A DNA stretch of 64,000 nucleotides, from assembly GCF_042682745.1 (NCBI RefSeq), contig NZ_JBHUIO010000002.1:1178001-1242000 (forward strand), read 5' to 3'. Positions 53,899-63,000 of this stretch are shown here, one piece after another. The position numbers and the translations under genes are program-made. The notes beneath the pieces are model-generated. The model did not search any database. It saw nothing but the letters and a program-made list of their open reading frames with translations, and had not been told where the DNA came from. Each line of letters begins with the position of its first letter. The first letter of the stretch is position 1. Origin of the DNA: Tumebacillus_A lipolyticus (GTDB lineage Bacteria; Bacillota; Bacilli; Tumebacillales; Tumebacillaceae).

Positions 53899-56800
53899 TT
53901 ACTTCCCCCTGCCTTTTGATAGTTGCTTGCGGCGGTTGATCACATCTTTTTTCGAGCTGGCTCGCGTTTGCGACTCTTCCGCTCGCGCAGAATTGTTCGC
54001 CACTCCCTTGCTCTCTGTCAACCATTTGGTCAGCGTGTAGACGGTCGTGTGACGGAACAGCTCGACGATCGAAAACTGCGCGTCCAGCTTTTCCTGCAAT
54101 CTTTCATGCACTTTGATCAGGAGCAATGAATGCCCGCCGAGGTCGAAGAAATTATCATGAATCCCGATGCGCTCCACCTGCAAGACGTCCTGCCAGATGG
54201 CGAGCACATGCTCCTCCGCCTCTGTGCGCGGCGCCGCATACTCGTCGTCGCTCTGTGCGCTGCCCGATGGCCGCGGCAACGCCTGACGATCCAGCTTGCC
54301 GTTGACGGTCAGCGGCATCGCTTCCAGCGTGACGATCGCCGAGGGAAGCATGTATTCGGGCAAGCTTTCTTTCAGCTTCCCGCGCAGCTCCTGCACCGAG
54401 AATGAATCTGCCCGTTTGGGCACCACATAGGCGACGATCCGCTTGTCTCCCGGCTCCTCTTCACGCACGATGGCGACCGCATCCAAAACGTCTTCCCGCG
54501 TCGCGATCGCCTGTTCGATCTCGCCGAGCTCGATCCGAAAGCCGCGCACTTTCACCTGGCTGTCGAGCCGTCCGATATACTCGATCGAACCGTCTGGCAG
54601 ACGGCGCACCAGATCGCCCGTCCGATAGAGCATCCCTTCGCCAAACGGGTGTTGCAAAAAGCGCTCCGCCGTAAGCTCTGGCCGGTTTAAATACCCTCTC
54701 GCCACACCGTCTCCGCCGAGATACAGCTCGCCTGGCACGCCGATCGGCAACAGCTGCAGCTGCCCGTCCAGCACATAGGCTGTCGTGTTGGCGATCGGCC
54801 TGCCGATCGGGATGTTGGTCGTATCCTCCTCAATCTCCTCGATGAGATGGTAGGTGGCGAACGTCGTGCTCTCCGTCGGGCCGTAGCCGTTTAACAAGCG
54901 CTTGGGGCGACCTCCGCGGATCGCTGCCCGAACCCAGCGCGGATCGAGCGCTTCGCCGCCGACCAGCAGATGGCGCAGCTCTGAGAAAGCGTCAGGCACC
55001 GCTGCCACGATCTGGTTGAACAGCGCGGCCGTCACGAACATCGCGGTGACCCCGTGCTCCTTGATCGCTCCGGCAAACGCTTTTGGCGTCAGCGCCATCT
55101 CTTTCGTCACGCCGACCAGCTTGCCGCCGTTGATCAGCGCGCCCCAGACTTCGAATGTGGCCGCATCGAACGAGGAGTTGGACACCTGCCCCACCACGTC
55201 CGTCTCGTCTAACTGCACGTAGTCGGTGTTGCACACCAATCGGTTGACCGCTCGGTGTGGCACAAGTACCCCTTTGGGGGTTCCGGTCGAGCCTGACGTG
55301 TACACCACGTAGGCGAGGTGAGTCGCTTCGGTCAAGCTGATCAGATTCTGATCGCTCTCCCGCTCGATCTCCGCAAGATCGCTGTCGAGGCAGATCAGCC
55401 TCCTCGCGCGCTGCGGCAGCCCCGCCGTCAGATGCGATTGCGTGACGATCACCTGCAGGTCTGCATCGTCCGCCATGAAGGCGAGCCGCTCCGCCGGATA
55501 GGCAGGATCGAGCGGCACATAGGCACCGCCCGCTTTTAAAATGCCGAGCATGCCGACCACCATCTCGTGCGACCGCTCCACACACAGCCCGACCAGCACA
55601 TCTGGTGCCACGCCCTGTTTGCGCAACAGGTGCGCCAGACGGTTCGCTCGACCGTTCAGTTCCGCATAGGTCAGCTCCGTCCCGTCAAACAGGGTCGCCA
55701 CCGCATCCGGCCGGACTGCTGCCTGCCGTTCGACCAGCTGATGAATGCAGAGGTCGCGCGGGTACTCCGTTCTCGTCTCGTTCCAAGCGAAGAGCGCCTG
55801 GTCTCGTTCCGCATCTGTGATCAGCGGCAGGTGGGACAGCGGGAGGTGTGGATGCGTCAGGACGCTTTCCAACAGCGTTTGCAAATGGTCGGCCATCCGC
55901 GCCACCGTCGCCTCGGCGAACAGATCGCGATTGTACTCAAAGTTGCCTTTGATCCCGTCCGGCCCATCCTCCACATACAGGGTCAGGTCAAATTTGGCTG
56001 TCCCGTTCAACACCTCGCCGTGCGTAAGCGACAGGCCGCTAAACTTTCGCTCCTCGTGCGGGGATTCAAGAAAGTTGAACATCACCTGAAACAGCGGGCT
56101 CCTGCTCGGATCGCGCACCGGCTGCAGGTGCTCGACCAGCTTGTCAAACGGCAGCTCCTGATGCGACAGAGCTTCTGTCGTCATCCCCTTGACGCGATGC
56201 AACAGCTCAGCAAACGTCGGATCTTCCGTCAGGTCAGCGCGCAGCACCAACGTGTTGACGAAAAAGCCGATCAGCCCTTCCGTCTCGCGCAGATTGCGAC
56301 CTGCCACCGGCGCTCCGATCAGCAGATCGGACTGCCCCGTATAGCGGTAGAGCAGCGCGGCGAAAGCGCCAAACATCGTCATGAACAGCGTGGCACCCAC
56401 GCCCTGACTCCAGCTTTTCAGCTCCGTCGCAAGTACGCTCGGCAGCGAAAACGAGCGGTTGCCGCCCCGATAGGATGGCAAGAGCGGACGGGGTTGGTCG
56501 GTCGGCAGGTCGAGCACGACCGGCGCTCCGGCGAGCGACGTTTGCCAGTAGCTGAGCTGTTTTTGAAACTCCTCGCCCTGCAGCCACTCCTGTTGCCAGT
56601 GCGCATAGTCGCTGTACTGCAGAGGAAGTTCTGCGAGCGGCGACGGTCTGTGCTCAACAAACGCCTCATACAGCGTGGTCAGCTCTTGGAACAGCACGCC
56701 CATCGACCAGCCGTCGAACACGATGTGGTGCAGGGTGAGCAACAGCGTGTGCTCGCGCTCCCCCGTCTGCACCAGCGTCGCTCGCATCAGGGGGCCTGCG

Positions 56801-57231
56801 CTCAGATCGAACGGCCGCTGCGCTTCTTGCAGCGCCAGCCGATCCAGCTCTTCCTTCGACAGCATCAGGCGCTCGATCTGCACCGCCTGCCGCGCTTGCA
56901 CGATCTGTTGCACCTCGCCGTCCTGTCTGCGAAACACGGTGCGCAAGATCTCGTGGCGCTCGACGATCTCATTCAGCGCAGCTTCCAGCGCCGTCAGCTG
57001 CAGGTCTCCGCGCAGATCGATCTTGTAGGGCATGTTGTACGTCGTGCTGCCCGATTCCATCCGATCGAGAAACCACAGCCGCTGCTGGCTCGATGACAGG
57101 TTGGCTGGCCCTTGCTCCGCTCGCTTTTCAATGCGAGCGAGGCTGACGGCGACCATCCCTTCCTCCTGCAGCATCTTTTCCAGCAAGGCGCGCTTCTCTT
57201 TCGACATCGAAAATTTTGAAAAACGGCTCAT
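53899..57231 (-). CDS. NRPS module C-A(Val-like)-PCP feeding the PKS
   Basis: 1,110 residues. N-terminal helix (SKEKRALLEKMLQEEG) for docking, LCL-type C domain (SSSQQRLWFLD, HHIVFDGWS near 170), A domain with FDAATFEVW and code D-A-F-F-L-G-G-T-F, which fits the Val group (x-x-G-G-T-F), and PCP DLGGHSLLL near 1030. The C-terminal tail KKDVINRRKQLSKGRGK is basic and matches the tail of the FAAL protein at 23944-29280; both are followed by a PKS. ATG 57231 overlaps the upstream stop by 4 bp, and its own stop is 3 bp from the PKS start, so translation is coupled. Val is a fair but not certain call. Confidence 0.95.
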   Translation of the reverse strand: MSRFSKFSMSKEKRALLEKMLQEEGMVAVSLARIEKRAEQGPANLSSSQQRLWFLDRMESGSTTYNMPYKIDLRGDLQLTALEAALNEIVERHEILRTVFRRQDGEVQQIVQARQAVQIERLMLSKEELDRLALQEAQRPFDLSAGPLMRATLVQTGEREHTLLLTLHHIVFDGWSMGVLFQELTTLYEAFVEHRPSPLAELPLQYSDYAHWQQEWLQGEEFQKQLSYWQTSLAGAPVVLDLPTDQPRPLLPSYRGGNRSFSLPSVLATELKSWSQGVGATLFMTMFGAFAALLYRYTGQSDLLIGAPVAGRNLRETEGLIGFFVNTLVLRADLTEDPTFAELLHRVKGMTTEALSHQELPFDKLVEHLQPVRDPSRSPLFQVMFNFLESPHEERKFSGLSLTHGEVLNGTAKFDLTLYVEDGPDGIKGNFEYNRDLFAEATVARMADHLQTLLESVLTHPHLPLSHLPLITDAERDQALFAWNETRTEYPRDLCIHQLVERQAAVRPDAVATLFDGTELTYAELNGRANRLAHLLRKQGVAPDVLVGLCVERSHEMVVGMLGILKAGGAYVPLDPAYPAERLAFMADDADLQVIVTQSHLTAGLPQRARRLICLDSDLAEIERESDQNLISLTEATHLAYVVYTSGSTGTPKGVLVPHRAVNRLVCNTDYVQLDETDVVGQVSNSSFDAATFEVWGALINGGKLVGVTKEMALTPKAFAGAIKEHGVTAMFVTAALFNQIVAAVPDAFSELRHLLVGGEALDPRWVRAAIRGGRPKRLLNGYGPTESTTFATYHLIEEIEEDTTNIPIGRPIANTTAYVLDGQLQLLPIGVPGELYLGGDGVARGYLNRPELTAERFLQHPFGEGMLYRTGDLVRRLPDGSIEYIGRLDSQVKVRGFRIELGEIEQAIATREDVLDAVAIVREEEPGDKRIVAYVVPKRADSFSVQELRGKLKESLPEYMLPSAIVTLEAMPLTVNGKLDRQALPRPSGSAQSDDEYAAPRTEAEEHVLAIWQDVLQVERIGIHDNFFDLGGHSLLLIKVHERLQEKLDAQFSIVELFRHTTVYTLTKWLTESKGVANNSARAEESQTRASSKKDVINRRKQLSKGRGK

Positions 57232-60200
57232 CTCTTTGCCTCCATCATCATTTGCGCTTCTTCTTCTGACATCTCCGACAATTGGAGCAGAAGCTCCGCC
57301 GTTTTCTCAAGGCGCTGACTTGCTTCCTGATCGCCTTGCATCGCGCTTGCCAGACCTGCCACGGTCGGCGCGTCAAACAGCGCTTTGATCGCCACATCCA
57401 CCTCTAGCACCTCGCGAATCTGCGAGATGATCTGCATCCCGAGCAACGAATGACCGCCGAGCGCAAAAAAGTTGCTCGTCACGCCGACTTGCTCAAGTTC
57501 GAGCGCTTCAGCAAAGATCACCGCCAGCACCGTCTCCACCGCAGTTCGCGGTTGGACGAACTCGTCTTCCCCTTCGGTGATCACCGGCTGCGGCAACGCC
57601 TTTCGGTCGACCTTGCCGTTTGCAGTCTGCGGCAGCGCATCCAGCCGCACAAACTGGGCGGGCACCATATAGTCGGGCAGACGGTTCTTCACAAACGCCC
57701 GCAGCTCTTCATCCGCCACGCTCGCTCGCTCCACCAGATAGCCGATGACGCGGCTGTCGTGCACGGTGACGACCGCTTCGCCGATCGCCGGGTGCGCAGT
57801 CAGCGCCCCCTCGATCTCGCCGAGCTCGATCCGGAAGCCGCGCAGCTTCACTTGGCTGTCGATCCGCCCCGCATAATGCAGCAGACCATCTGCCGACTTG
57901 CGCACGAGGTCGCCCGTCTTGTACAGTCGGCCAAACTGGGTCTCCACAAATCGCTCCGCCGTGAGCTCGGGGCGATGCAGGTAGCCGAGCGCAAGGCCAG
58001 CTCCCCCGATGTGCAGCTCACCGGGCACGCCGTACGGCACGAGCTCCTGATGTTCATCCAGCACGTAGGTGTGAACGTTGGCGATCGGACGCCCGATCGG
58101 CACCGCGACCGCCTCCGCGCGTGGACAGCGATAAAAAGTGGCATCGATGCACGCTTCGGTCGGCCCGTAGAGGTTGACCAGCTCCGCTTCCATCAGCGAA
58201 TAGAAGCGAGCGACCAGCTCTGGCGACAGCGCCTCGCCGCCGCAAAACACTCGCTTGAGGCTGTGGCAGTCGGTGAAGCTCGATTCGGACAGCAACATCG
58301 AGAGCATCGTCGGCACGACCTGCAAGACAGTCACTTTTTCCTCTTGAATCACCTGCGCCAGGTACCGCCCGTCGAGGTGGCCGAGCGGTTCGGCCAACAC
58401 CAAGCGCCCGCCGGCGAGCAGCGGCGCGTAAAACTCCCAGACGGATGCATCGAACGAGAAGGACGTCTTCTGCAAAACCGCATCCTCGCAGCCCAGCGGA
58501 AACTCATCCTGCATCCACAGCATGTGGTTGCAGATCGCACCGTGCGGCACGACCACCCCTTTCGGCTGACCTGTCGAACCGGAGGTGTAGATCACGTAGG
58601 CCGGATCGGTAGCTGCCACCTCGACTTCGCAGTCGGAGCGATCATCGCTTGCGCTGATCGACGCAACCGCATCGAGCTCGACCAACTGCGCGCTCGCTGC
58701 TGCAAACAGGTGGCGCAACTCCGCTCCGGTGAGCAACACGCTCGCCTGCGAATCTTCCAGCATGAAGAGCAGGCGCTCCTGCGGATACTCAGGGTCGAGC
58801 GGCAGGTAGGCCGCCCCCGCCTTTAGCACTGCGAGCAGGCTTACGACCATCGCGACCGACCGCTCCAAACAGACGCCGACGACCGAACCGACGCTGACGC
58901 CTCGCCGTCTCAGCTCGCGCGCCATCAGATCGGCACGCTCGCTCAACTGGCGATAGGTCAATCGCTGTTCTCCGGCGACCAGAGCGATCGCGTCAGGTGT
59001 GCGCGCAGCTTGTGACTCGAACAGCCGGAAGAGCGATCGCGATCGCTCACCATACTCGCGTCCGGTCTGCTGCCGCTCTGCCAACAGCTGCTCGCGCTCC
59101 TCTTCGCCGAGCAGTGGCAGCTGCGCGACCGACCGCTCTGGCGCTTCGACGATCCCAGCGAGCAGGGTAAGGTAGTGGCCCATCAGCCGCTCGATCGTCC
59201 GCTCGTCAAACAGGTCGCTGCTGTATTCGAACACGGCGGCCAGACCGTCCGTCTCCTGCATCAGCAGCAGGGAGAGGTCAAACTTGGCCGTCCCGTTGTC
59301 CAGCTCGACCAGCTCCTGCACGAGCCCAGGCAGCGTGATCGCCTGCTTCGGCGTGCTTTCGAACACGAACATCGTTTGGAAAAACGGCGAATGCGAGCCA
59401 TCGCGCTCAGGCTGAAGCTCGGCGACGAGCGTGTCGAACGGCACATCCTGATGAGCGAACGCGCCGAGCGCAGTCTCCCGCACTCGTGCGAGCAGCTCCC
59501 GAAACGGCATCTCCCCCGCCACCTGCGTCCGCAGCACCAGCGTGTTGACGAAAAAGCCGATCAGCCCTTCCACTTCCGCTCGGTTGCGCCCTGAGATCGG
59601 GGTGCCGACGATCACATCTCGCAACTCCGCATAGCGGTGCAGCAGCGCCTTGAACGCCGAAAGCATCGTCATGTACAGCGTGGCGCCCTCTTGCCGGCTC
59701 AGCTCCTTCAGCGCTTCGACCAGCTGGCTCGGCAACATCATCCGCTTGCTGCCGCCGCGAAACGAGTTCACCGCCGGCCGGGGCCGATCTGACGGCAGCT
59801 GCAGCACAGGCAGTTCTCCGCTGAGCTGCTCTTTCCAATAGGCGATCTGCGCTTCCAGCACGCCATCGGACAGCCAGCTTTGCTGCCAGCTCGTATAATC
59901 GCCATATTGAACGGGCAGCTCGTCCAACGGAGCGGGCTTCCGCTCGACAAACGACGCATAGAGGGTGGCAAACTCGCGGCGCAACACTTCGAGCGACCAG
60001 CCGTCCGAGACGATGTGGTGCATGTTGAGCAACAGCACATGCTCCTCCGCCCGCTCCTGCAGGAGCGTCGCCCGAAACAGCGGCCCGGCTGTCAGATCGA
60101 ACGGCTCGCCAGCCGCTTCCTGCAACTGCTGCCAAGTCTCGCATCGGGTCAAGCGCACAGGCTCTGCTTCTCGCACCACCTGCACAGCATGACCATCCAC

Positions 60201-62732
60201 TTCCGCAAACACCGTCCTGAGCGCCTGATGACGCCTGACCACTTCGGTCAGCGCATCTGTCACCGCATCGTGGTCAAGCTTCCCCTTCAAACGCATCGCA
60301 AGCGGCAGGTTGTACAGCGAGCTTCCCGCCTCCAGCCGATCTAAAAACCACAGCCGCCGCTGGGCGAACGATGCGGGCACCGGCTCGGTTCGATCGGCAG
60401 GCGGAAGCCCGCTCAGCGGGAGGCCATCCTTTGTTGCGTCTCGCTTTTTCTCCGCAGCAAAATCGTTTGCATCGCTCGCAGGAGCGGCGGAGACAGCGTG
60501 CGCCAAGCTGCGCACCGATCGCGCTTCCAGCACATCGCGGAGCGTCACCTCCACGCCGAGCTCGCTCCGAATCCGCGAAAGGATCTGCGTCGCCAAAAGC
60601 GAGTGTCCGCCCAGCTCATAAAAGTCATCGTGCACGCCGACTCGCTCCAGCCGGAACACTTGCGCCCAGATCGTTGCGATCGCCTCCTCCACCCTGCCTT
60701 GCGGGGCGACATAAGCTTCGGAGAGCGAAGATCGACTTGGATCGGGGGCGGGCAATCGCCGCTTGTCCACTTTGCCGTTTGGCGTGAGCGGAAGCGCATC
60801 CAAGCGGACAAACGCGGCCGGAATCATATAGGCTGGCAGCCGTTCCGCCAAAAAGGCACGCCACTCGGCAACCTGGAAGCGCTCCTCTGCCAGAACCAGA
60901 TAGGCGACAAGCTGCTTGTCCCCTGGGCGATCCTCCCGAACTGCGACCACGCATTCCTGCACCGCCTGATGCTGGCTCAGGGCAGCTTCGATCTCCCCGA
61001 CCTCGATGCGGTAGCCGCGAATTTTGACCTGGCTGTCGATCCGACCTAAAAACTGCAGATTGCCGTCTGGCAGGTAGCGAACCAGATCGCCCGTTCTGTA
61101 CAGCCGTTCGCCCGGCACGAACGGGCTCGGCAGGAAAGCTGCTGCTGTCAGCTCATCTCGCTTCCAATAACCTCTCGCCAGCCCGTCACCACCCGCGTAT
61201 AGCTCGCCGGGCACTCCGATCGGAACGGGTTGCATCCCCGCATCCAGCACATACGCTTTCGTGTTGCTGATCGGGCGGCCGATCAGCACAGACGACCCGA
61301 CATCCTCGACCGATCGCATCGCGTAACAGCAGGTGAAAGTCGTGTTCTCCGTCGGGCCATATCCGTTGATCAGGCAGACGCCCTCCAGCTCGCGAAGCGC
61401 CTTTTGCACATGAGCAGGAGACAATACATCGCCGCCCGCCAGCAGGTAGCGCACACCGCGCAGATCGTCCAAGCGATGCTCGACCATCTGATGAAAAAGA
61501 CCTGCCGTCAGCCAGAGCACGCTCACGCCGTGCGCCTTGATCGCGCGTCCGATCTCCTCCAGCGAGGAAGCGCCGTGCGGCAGCAGGACTACGCGCGCAC
61601 CGTTCAGCAGCGCCCCCCAGATCTCCAGCGTCGCCGCATCGAAAGACACGGCGGCCGCCTGCAAAAACACTTGCTCCGGCCCAAAGGGCAGATAGTTCGC
61701 ATCGCGCACCAGCCGGATGACGCCGCGCTGGGGGATCATCACCCCTTTGGGCAAGCCGGTCGAGCCGGACGTGTACATCACATAGGCCAGATTATCAGCG
61801 GTGGTGACGCACGCCAGGTTGGACGCTTCCCCCTCAGGCAGCTCATCGAGGCACACCACCTGCGCGTCATGCGCCGGCAGAGCGTCTTGCAGCTGCGATC
61901 GGGTGACCAGCGCGCGCACCTCCGTATCGGCGAGCATGAACGCCAAGCGCTCCTGCGGATAGCTGAGATCGAACGGCACATACGCCCCGCCCGCCTTGAG
62001 GATGCCGAGCAACCCCACCACGAGATCGACCGACCGCTCCACACAGATGCCGACGAGCACGTCCGGACCGACCCCGCTGCTCCGCAAGCGCCTCGCCAGC
62101 CGGTTGGCGCGCAGATTGAGCTCCTGATAGGTCAGCTGCAGATCTGCATCGACCACCGCAACGCGATCGGGAAACAGCACCACCTGCTCTTCAAACAGCT
62201 CCGGAATCGACATTTCCCGCGGGTAGTCGCTCGCGGTCAGGTTCCAGGTCACCACCAGCTGTTCGCGCTCCTGCTCCGAAAGCCACAGCGCAGACAAGCT
62301 CTCTTTCCATCTGGCGCTCATCAGGCTCGACTTGCCCGCAGAGAGCTCCGACTCATAGCCAGCTGCTGTCATCAGCAACAGATCGCGCAGTCGATCATGC
62401 GCCTGCAGCGGCAACGCCAGATCGAGTCGATATTCCGCCTCGCCCACTCGGAACAAGCACGCTTGCAGACGGTCAGCCATCCGCCCGCTTGCGACGATCT
62501 GTTCACGCTTTTTATTTTGTTCATCAGCTGACAGTTCACGCAGGTCCAGTGTGGTCAGCACCATTCTTTCATCTGGCAACAGCTGGCACTCCAAGGCAGC
62601 CTTATGCAGATTTGTCTGAAAACAATCGAGGTGGAGAAAGCCCTTGAGCAACATCGTCACAGGAAGGATCAAGCGAGGTGTGAGAGATGAGTGAGAGAAG
62701 GACAATTGAGAGAGTTCAACAGGAGTAAACAT
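57228..62732 (-). CDS. Initiating NRPS: vestigial C, A(Val-like)-PCP-C-A(Gln)-PCP
   Basis: 1,834 residues, first gene of the operon. Residues ~30-130 resemble the N-terminal lobe of a condensation domain (LTTLDLRELSADEQ, then LALPLQAHDRLRDLLL) but the HHxxxDG motif is replaced by PLQAHDR and the C-terminal lobe is missing, so no condensation is expected and the first A domain should initiate. First A (FDAATLEIW) code: D-A-L-W-L-G-G-T-F, Val-like. Then PCP, an LCL C domain (SFAQRRLWFLD, HHIVSDGWS), and a second A (FDASVWEFY) with code D-A-W-Q-F-G-L-I-D, Gln, identical to that of the FAAL protein at the left end; PCP LGGHSLLGMQ. C-terminal helix MSEEEAQMMMEAKR docks to the next protein, whose start overlaps the stop by 4 bp. 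ATG 62732 has AGAGGG 11 nt upstream; a later ATG (62654) lacks one. Confidence 0.93.
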   Translation of the reverse strand: MFTPVELSQLSFSHSSLTPRLILPVTMLLKGFLHLDCFQTNLHKAALECQLLPDERMVLTTLDLRELSADEQNKKREQIVASGRMADRLQACLFRVGEAEYRLDLALPLQAHDRLRDLLLMTAAGYESELSAGKSSLMSARWKESLSALWLSEQEREQLVVTWNLTASDYPREMSIPELFEEQVVLFPDRVAVVDADLQLTYQELNLRANRLARRLRSSGVGPDVLVGICVERSVDLVVGLLGILKAGGAYVPFDLSYPQERLAFMLADTEVRALVTRSQLQDALPAHDAQVVCLDELPEGEASNLACVTTADNLAYVMYTSGSTGLPKGVMIPQRGVIRLVRDANYLPFGPEQVFLQAAAVSFDAATLEIWGALLNGARVVLLPHGASSLEEIGRAIKAHGVSVLWLTAGLFHQMVEHRLDDLRGVRYLLAGGDVLSPAHVQKALRELEGVCLINGYGPTENTTFTCCYAMRSVEDVGSSVLIGRPISNTKAYVLDAGMQPVPIGVPGELYAGGDGLARGYWKRDELTAAAFLPSPFVPGERLYRTGDLVRYLPDGNLQFLGRIDSQVKIRGYRIEVGEIEAALSQHQAVQECVVAVREDRPGDKQLVAYLVLAEERFQVAEWRAFLAERLPAYMIPAAFVRLDALPLTPNGKVDKRRLPAPDPSRSSLSEAYVAPQGRVEEAIATIWAQVFRLERVGVHDDFYELGGHSLLATQILSRIRSELGVEVTLRDVLEARSVRSLAHAVSAAPASDANDFAAEKKRDATKDGLPLSGLPPADRTEPVPASFAQRRLWFLDRLEAGSSLYNLPLAMRLKGKLDHDAVTDALTEVVRRHQALRTVFAEVDGHAVQVVREAEPVRLTRCETWQQLQEAAGEPFDLTAGPLFRATLLQERAEEHVLLLNMHHIVSDGWSLEVLRREFATLYASFVERKPAPLDELPVQYGDYTSWQQSWLSDGVLEAQIAYWKEQLSGELPVLQLPSDRPRPAVNSFRGGSKRMMLPSQLVEALKELSRQEGATLYMTMLSAFKALLHRYAELRDVIVGTPISGRNRAEVEGLIGFFVNTLVLRTQVAGEMPFRELLARVRETALGAFAHQDVPFDTLVAELQPERDGSHSPFFQTMFVFESTPKQAITLPGLVQELVELDNGTAKFDLSLLLMQETDGLAAVFEYSSDLFDERTIERLMGHYLTLLAGIVEAPERSVAQLPLLGEEEREQLLAERQQTGREYGERSRSLFRLFESQAARTPDAIALVAGEQRLTYRQLSERADLMARELRRRGVSVGSVVGVCLERSVAMVVSLLAVLKAGAAYLPLDPEYPQERLLFMLEDSQASVLLTGAELRHLFAAASAQLVELDAVASISASDDRSDCEVEVAATDPAYVIYTSGSTGQPKGVVVPHGAICNHMLWMQDEFPLGCEDAVLQKTSFSFDASVWEFYAPLLAGGRLVLAEPLGHLDGRYLAQVIQEEKVTVLQVVPTMLSMLLSESSFTDCHSLKRVFCGGEALSPELVARFYSLMEAELVNLYGPTEACIDATFYRCPRAEAVAVPIGRPIANVHTYVLDEHQELVPYGVPGELHIGGAGLALGYLHRPELTAERFVETQFGRLYKTGDLVRKSADGLLHYAGRIDSQVKLRGFRIELGEIEGALTAHPAIGEAVVTVHDSRVIGYLVERASVADEELRAFVKNRLPDYMVPAQFVRLDALPQTANGKVDRKALPQPVITEGEDEFVQPRTAVETVLAVIFAEALELEQVGVTSNFFALGGHSLLGMQIISQIREVLEVDVAIKALFDAPTVAGLASAMQGDQEASQRLEKTAELLLQLSEMSEEEAQMMMEAKR

Positions 62733-62765
62733 TCTAAGCTCGACCCTCTTTCAATCGAAATAATC

Positions 62766-62798
62766 AACTGCCAGCAGTTTGATTGCTTGCAGTTTGAT
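62766..62798. repeat. Palindrome and direct repeat in the operon leader
   Basis: Palindrome AACTGC-CA-GCAGTT at 62766-62779, and direct repeat GCAGTTTGAT at 62774-62783 and 62789-62798 (15 bp period). It lies in the untranslated leader between the promoter and ATG 62732, so it could be an operator or an RNA element. No regulator gene is in the window. Confidence 0.4.
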
Positions 62799-62883
62799 AG
62801 AATCATCAATACTTTTTCAGTGAATCTGATCCACGAAGATTGCGCTATCTTTAGCATACTTCACTTATTTATTAAATAACAGA

Positions 62884-62912
62884 ATTGTAGCACATACGAC
62901 GAAGCTTATCAA
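62884..62912 (-). promoter_or_regulatory. Sigma-A promoter of the 62732-30040 operon
   Basis: On the minus strand TTGATA (62912-62907), a 17-bp spacer and TACAAT (62889-62884), close to consensus. Transcription would begin near 62877, giving a leader of about 145 nt before ATG 62732. It lies just after the GHMP kinase terminator, which supports a separate transcription unit. Confidence 0.7.
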
Positions 62913-62959
62913 TTAACATTTCGTTATCATTTGAAAAGATAAAATCAGACTAAATGAAA

Positions 62960-62989
62960 AGCAGGAACAGCTCAATAGCTGCTCCTGCT
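62960..62989 (-). terminator. Intrinsic terminator of the GHMP kinase gene
   Basis: Arms of 13 nt (62977-62989 and 62960-62972, one mismatch) with a CAAT/ATTG loop; the minus-strand continuation is TTTTCATTT. It begins 12 nt after the TAA stop at 63001. Confidence 0.8.
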
Positions 62990-63000
62990 CGCTCTTTTCA

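Noticed and set aside
24150..61000. Many scattered copies of similar 25-40 bp blocks, such as those around each PCP, suggestive of dispersed repeats or CRISPR
   Set aside because: Each encodes a carrier-protein (DNFFxLGGHS) or adenylation-domain core motif in frame; spacing is that of modules, about 3 kb apart.
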